In this document: positions 12,613-14,350 of the stretch, piece by piece
Layout of the letters: each line of letters starts with the position of its first letter
How positions within the stretch are numbered: position 1 is the stretch's first letter
Assembly: GCA_003506735.1 (NCBI GenBank)
Contig: DNYS01000209.1
Location: 1-14,350, forward strand
DNA from: Nitrospinota bacterium
GTDB lineage: Bacteria > UBA8248
Direction of reading: 5' to 3'
Length of the DNA stretch: 14,350 nt
Program-made: the position numbers and the translations under genes
Notes under the pieces: model-generated
Seen by the model: only the letters and a program-made list of their open reading frames with translations
Database searches by the model: none
What the model was told of the DNA's origin: nothing

Positions 12613-13706
12613 GCGAAGATGGCCCCATATCGCCCGAAACCCACGAGCCGGAGACCTCCTCGGCCAATTCGCCGCCCCCGTCTCGTCGGCGCTGGTTCAA
12701 GCCCGTCCTGGCTTTCGCCTTGCTCACCGCTACAGGCGCATGGGCCGGATACGCGTTTTTGGAGCGAAATTTCGATCGGCCCACGGCGCCTTCGCGCACA
12801 GGAAAAATCCTCTTCCGGGTGAAGGCGGGGATGGGCCTCGGAAAAATCTCCCGGGAACTCGCCCGGGCGGGCCTCATCCGCCGCCCGCGCATCTTTCAGC
12901 TCCAGGTCCGCCTGCGCGGAGGAGCCCACCGGATTTTCGTTGGAACCTACCGCCTCAGCCCCTCCATGCCACCCCGGCGGATTTACCGGATCATCATCGA
13001 AGGTCGGGTGGCCGAGCGCTCCATCACGATTCCCGAAGGGTTCAATCTCAAGGAAATCGCCGCCCTCATCGAAAAAGCCGGATTCGGGAAGCGAAGCGAG
13101 GTACTCCGATTGGCACGGGATCCCGCCTTTTTATCCAATCTTCATATCCGGGAAGATTCGCTCGAGGGATATCTTTTCCCCGATACCTACAGATTTCCCC
13201 TGGACACCCCGCCCCGGCGCATTCTCGCCAAACTGGTCGGGACCCTCCGCCAAAAATTCGGCCCGGAACTGGCGAAGCGGGCCAGCGAAGTCAACCTGAG
13301 CCTCCATGAAACATTAACCCTGGCCTCGGTCATCGAAAAAGAAACATCGGTAGACGCCGAGCGTCCGCTGGTCGCCGCGGTCTTCCTCAACCGCCTTCGC
13401 AGGAAGATGCGCCTTCAGAGCGACCCGACCGTCATTTACGCGTTGCCCCATTACGACGGAAATATCCGGCGCGAGGATTTGGCCTATGATTCGCGCTATA
13501 ACACCTATCGTTACAAGGGATTGCCCCCCGGGCCGATCGCCAGCCCCGGCTTCGCCTCCATCCGGGCGGCCCTCTATCCCGCCCAGGTGGATTACCTGTA
13601 TTTCGTCGCCAACCTGAAGGGAGGGCATCAATTCTCCCGCACCTACCGCGAACACAGGAAAGCCGTCTGGCGCTTCCAGAAAAGGAAACGCGCGGTTGAC
13701 CGGTAA
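12609..13706 (+). CDS. mltG: Endolytic murein transglycosylase MltG (YceG-like)
   Basis: MltG cuts nascent peptidoglycan glycan strands at the periplasmic face of the inner membrane and so helps set strand length. The 365-residue protein has a polar N-terminus, one membrane segment (about residues 32-51), a LysM-like region, and the catalytic YceG domain. The motif LASVIEKETSVDAERPLVAA contains the catalytic Glu (IEKET, residues 242-246), and MRLQSDPTVIYALP follows, both highly conserved. The C-terminal GLPPGPIASPG and YLYFVANLKGGHQFS are typical. Start ATG overlaps the ruvX stop by 4 nt. The ruvX-mltG pair is common in bacteria; the tolC-like partner is not. Confidence 0.96.
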   Translation: MSEDGPISPETHEPETSSANSPPPSRRRWFKPVLAFALLTATGAWAGYAFLERNFDRPTAPSRTGKILFRVKAGMGLGKISRELARAGLIRRPRIFQLQVRLRGGAHRIFVGTYRLSPSMPPRRIYRIIIEGRVAERSITIPEGFNLKEIAALIEKAGFGKRSEVLRLARDPAFLSNLHIREDSLEGYLFPDTYRFPLDTPPRRILAKLVGTLRQKFGPELAKRASEVNLSLHETLTLASVIEKETSVDAERPLVAAVFLNRLRRKMRLQSDPTVIYALPHYDGNIRREDLAYDSRYNTYRYKGLPPGPIASPGFASIRAALYPAQVDYLYFVANLKGGHQFSRTYREHRKAVWRFQKRKRAVDR

Positions 13707-13784
13707 TTATCGGAAATGGCATGATTTAGGGAGGTTAGGCGGTGAACGGGTTGAACAAATGAAGCAATGCTGGATGATGTGAAG

Positions 13785-13827
13785 ATCTGTATCTCGCTTC
13801 GGATTTAGTATCTGTATTTCAAATCCG
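13785..13827. repeat. Direct and inverted repeats upstream of the response-regulator-like gene
   Basis: ATCTGTATCTC (13785-13795) and ATCTGTATTTC (13810-13820) are direct repeats 25 bp apart. CGGATTT (13800-13806) and AAATCCG (13821-13827) are perfect 7-bp inverted arms that enclose the second copy. They lie in the 149-base gap after mltG, where no terminator with a T run and no clear promoter is seen. They may be a protein-binding site for the next gene. Confidence 0.35.
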
Positions 13828-13855
13828 GCCGGCGCCCGGGCGGAGAATGACATCA

Positions 13856-14350
13856 ATGGCAAACAATTTGCTCCTGGTCGATGAAAGCCCCCTGATTCAT
13901 CGCATTGTGGAACTGACGATGGAGGGATACGATGTCTCCGTCTACTCTGCCGAGGACACCGAAGAGGCGTTGACCCTGGCCCGGAGCCTCAAACCTGATT
14001 TCATCCTGGCCAGCACCACCTTCAAGCGAAACAGCGGGTTCGATCTTTGCCGCACCCTCAGAGAGGACCCCGAACTGAAAGGCATTCCCATTCTTCTTCT
14101 TGCCAGCGCCAAGGAGGAGGTCAGCCACGAAGAAGCCGTGGAGGCCGGGGTCATCGGCGTACTCACGAAACCGTTCAAACCCGAAAGCCTGCTGGCCGAG
14201 GTGGGAAAAGCCCTCGCTTGGGAGGTGGACGCGCCCGGCGGGGAAATCGTCATCCCGGGAACCCCGGGCGAGGAGCCATCTCTCGCCGAGAACGCAGAGG
14301 ACGAACTGGAGGAGGTGGATATCCCGCTCCCCGAGGTAGAGGGCGAGCCC
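13856..14350 (+). CDS. Receiver-domain protein without phospho-acceptor Asp (partial at window edge)
   Basis: 165 residues are visible and the frame is still open at the edge. Residues 4-122 form a CheY-like receiver: LLLVDESP with acidic pair D9-E10, ILLLAS with the conserved Ser, and TKPF with the conserved Lys. The residue that is normally phosphorylated, at the end of strand 3, is Ser53 (FILASTTFKR) instead of Asp, so phosphorylation of the usual kind is not expected. From about residue 125 the chain is very acidic and Pro/Gly-rich (EEPSLAENAEDELEEVD), a linker to an unseen domain. CGGAG about 10 nt before ATG 13856 is the likely SD; an in-frame ATG at 13847 adds three residues. Output domain and role are unknown. 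Confidence 0.85.
   Translation, partial: MANNLLLVDESPLIHRIVELTMEGYDVSVYSAEDTEEALTLARSLKPDFILASTTFKRNSGFDLCRTLREDPELKGIPILLLASAKEEVSHEEAVEAGVIGVLTKPFKPESLLAEVGKALAWEVDAPGGEIVIPGTPGEEPSLAENAEDELEEVDIPLPEVEGEP

Noticed and set aside
1..14350. CRISPR arrays, insertion sequences or prophage
   Set aside because: No regularly spaced repeats, transposase, integrase or phage structural genes were seen.

Overview
The window reads as chromosomal DNA of a GC-rich, Gram-negative bacterium. A TolC-type outer-membrane protein and a MltG lytic transglycosylase indicate a two-membrane envelope. Coding is dense, with strong SD sequences, several textbook sigma70-type promoters, and start and stop codons that overlap within operons. 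One gene carries an apparent UGA selenocysteine codon, so the organism should have the SelA/SelB/SelC/SelD machinery outside this window. I cannot name the lineage from sequence alone; a deltaproteobacterium-like or uncultured environmental phylum would fit.

Region 1 (1-1083): the 5' part of clpB on the minus strand, running off the left edge, faces away from an Rrf2/IscR-type regulator across a 446-base control region. That region holds a near-consensus promoter for each direction, and a small dyad sits at the start point of the regulator.

Region 2 (1084-3554) is the most notable part: rrf2-like regulator, A-type Fe-S carrier (IscA/ErpA), then a cobalamin-binding-type radical SAM protein. 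The radical SAM frame appears to end at a UGA, but reading through it gives Cys-Sec-Ala-Glu-Pro-Thr-Glu-Gly-Gln-Leu-Ala-Leu and then UAG. A perfect 7-bp hairpin sits 13 to 30 nt past the UGA, where a bacterial SECIS belongs. This matches the C-terminal signature of the CUAEP/CCAEP-tail radical SAM (seleno)protein family. The three genes look like one Fe-S or redox-linked unit in which a probable cluster-binding regulator, a cluster carrier and a cluster enzyme are made together.

Region 3 (3613-7128): an MFS transporter (minus), a Bax-inhibitor-1/YetJ-like membrane protein (plus), a strong bidirectional terminator, and an M16 zinc peptidase (minus).

Region 4 (7300-9303): a promoter with a dyad in its spacer drives an unrecognised 80-residue protein. 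It is followed by a small membrane protein with His/Asp motifs, a tRNA-Leu(CAG) on the minus strand with its own near-perfect promoter, a glutaredoxin-like protein and a LysE/RhtB-type exporter.

Region 5 (9273-14350): ribF (minus; overlaps the exporter tail to tail; TTG start). Across a 329-base gap comes a plus-strand run tolC-like, ruvX, mltG, with the two junctions overlapping by 4 nt each. Last is a partial response-regulator-like gene whose receiver lacks the phospho-acceptor Asp; it runs off the right edge.
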